Assembly: GCA_910577115.1 (NCBI GenBank)
Contig: CAJTMC010000039.1
Coordinates: forward strand, 1-34,528
From: an uncultured Lachnospiraceae bacterium
Lineage (GTDB): Bacteria; Bacillota; Clostridia; Lachnospirales; Lachnospiraceae
Direction: 5' to 3'
Length of the DNA: 34,528 nucleotides
Under the pieces are notes generated by a model. That model made no database searches, was not told where the DNA came from, and worked only from the letters and a program-made list of their open reading frames with translations. A program made the translations under genes and the position numbers. The stretch's first letter is position 1, and each line of letters opens with the position of its first letter. This document shows positions 34,246 through 34,528 of this stretch, in pieces.

Positions 34246-34528
34246 ATGGATCAATCTACACATGATGTACGACGCACAAACTGGCTAAACATTATTCATC
34301 AATGCCAAAACAGACCATCTGACACGTCGGTCAAGCAATGGCTCGCGGAGAATGATATCAAAGAAAAAGCTTATTACTACTGGCTTCGAAAGTTTCGGAA
34401 AGAAGCCTATGACCAAATGCAGTTACCCACGGCTGCCGCTAAAACTGAAGTTGCATTTGCAGAAATTACCATGCCGCTTCTGCCTGCAGGATCAGACGCC
34501 ACGGCTGTAAATGCTTCAGATGCCCCAC
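34146..34528 (+). mobile_element. Left end of an IS66-family element, runs off the window
   Basis: GTAAACGTCAAATCTCTCGC at 34146 resembles the GTAA-starting ends of IS66 elements. The first gene downstream is an IS66 accessory protein. The remaining genes and the right end are outside the window, so the boundary is an inference from that similarity. Confidence 0.5.
34246..34528 (+). CDS. tnpA: IS66-family accessory protein TnpA (partial, 3' end outside)
   Basis: The frame from ATG at 34246 runs to the window edge. MDQSTHDVRRTNWLNIIHQC is followed by SVKQWLAENDIKEKAYYYWLRKFRKEAY, the helix-turn-helix block typical of IS66 OrfA/TnpA. A GAGGAGG box stands about 11 bases upstream. In IS66 this small protein helps the OrfB and OrfC (transposase) proteins, both expected to the right. 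Confidence 0.85.
   Translation, partial: MDQSTHDVRRTNWLNIIHQCQNRPSDTSVKQWLAENDIKEKAYYYWLRKFRKEAYDQMQLPTAAAKTEVAFAEITMPLLPAGSDATAVNASDAP

Overview
The window looks like an accessory (mobile) region of a low-GC Firmicute, most likely a gut Clostridium-cluster/Lachnospiraceae-type bacterium. The evidence is strong AGGAGG-type ribosome sites, a Tn916-type integrase and excisionase pair, BspA-type leucine-rich-repeat surface proteins, a QTGDE-type sortase signal, and a multi-recombinase unit resembling Tn554. The species is inferred from gene content only.

Layout. 1-2422: a partial DDE transposase gene, truncated at its 3' end by a second, related IS lying tail-to-tail. That IS has 20-bp inverted ends, and its transposase gene has lost its start. 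2423-2975: non-coding, with about ten copies of the octamer TAC(G/A)CCAT. 2976-6248: Uma2-like nuclease, tyrosine integrase, Xis and an unknown protein; this looks like the integration end of a Tn916-like element. 6249-6830: non-coding, with a 137-bp inverted-repeat unit and a nested hairpin. 6831-16414: orphan DNA methyltransferase, a 1507-aa exported protein, two related lipoproteins, a NERD-domain membrane protein and a divergent HTH regulator.

16452-23768: a surface-protein cluster. Three exported proteins share one N-terminal domain (SYSVxxPKTIxLD ... FYMKxQ ... AGxWKGxF). One is that domain alone (171 aa), one adds nine BspA-type LRRs (583 aa), and one adds Cys/His-rich TGHSY repeats (1120 codons). 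The long one has an in-frame TAG exactly where its two relatives have Gln. The LRR one carries an 11-nt G tract just after the signal peptide, a possible phase-variation switch. A sortase-anchored protein is translationally coupled to the long one. A leader with a predicted pseudoknot precedes the 171-aa gene.

23996-28118: a pair of tiny genes, an Abi-alpha-like protein, a dense array of perfect hairpins, an Rpn-type nuclease and a helicase-associated-domain protein. 28231-33816: four overlapping genes (386, 745, 546 and 188 aa), apparently a transposition unit with at least two tyrosine recombinases, a third recombinase-like protein and a coiled-coil partner. 34146-34528: the start of an IS66-family element running off the window.

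Nearly all genes are on the minus strand and many are separated by clear terminator hairpins. No rRNA, tRNA, CRISPR array or conjugation machinery was seen. The window is best read as a stack of mobile elements carrying a surface-display cargo and several genes of nuclease or phage-exclusion type.
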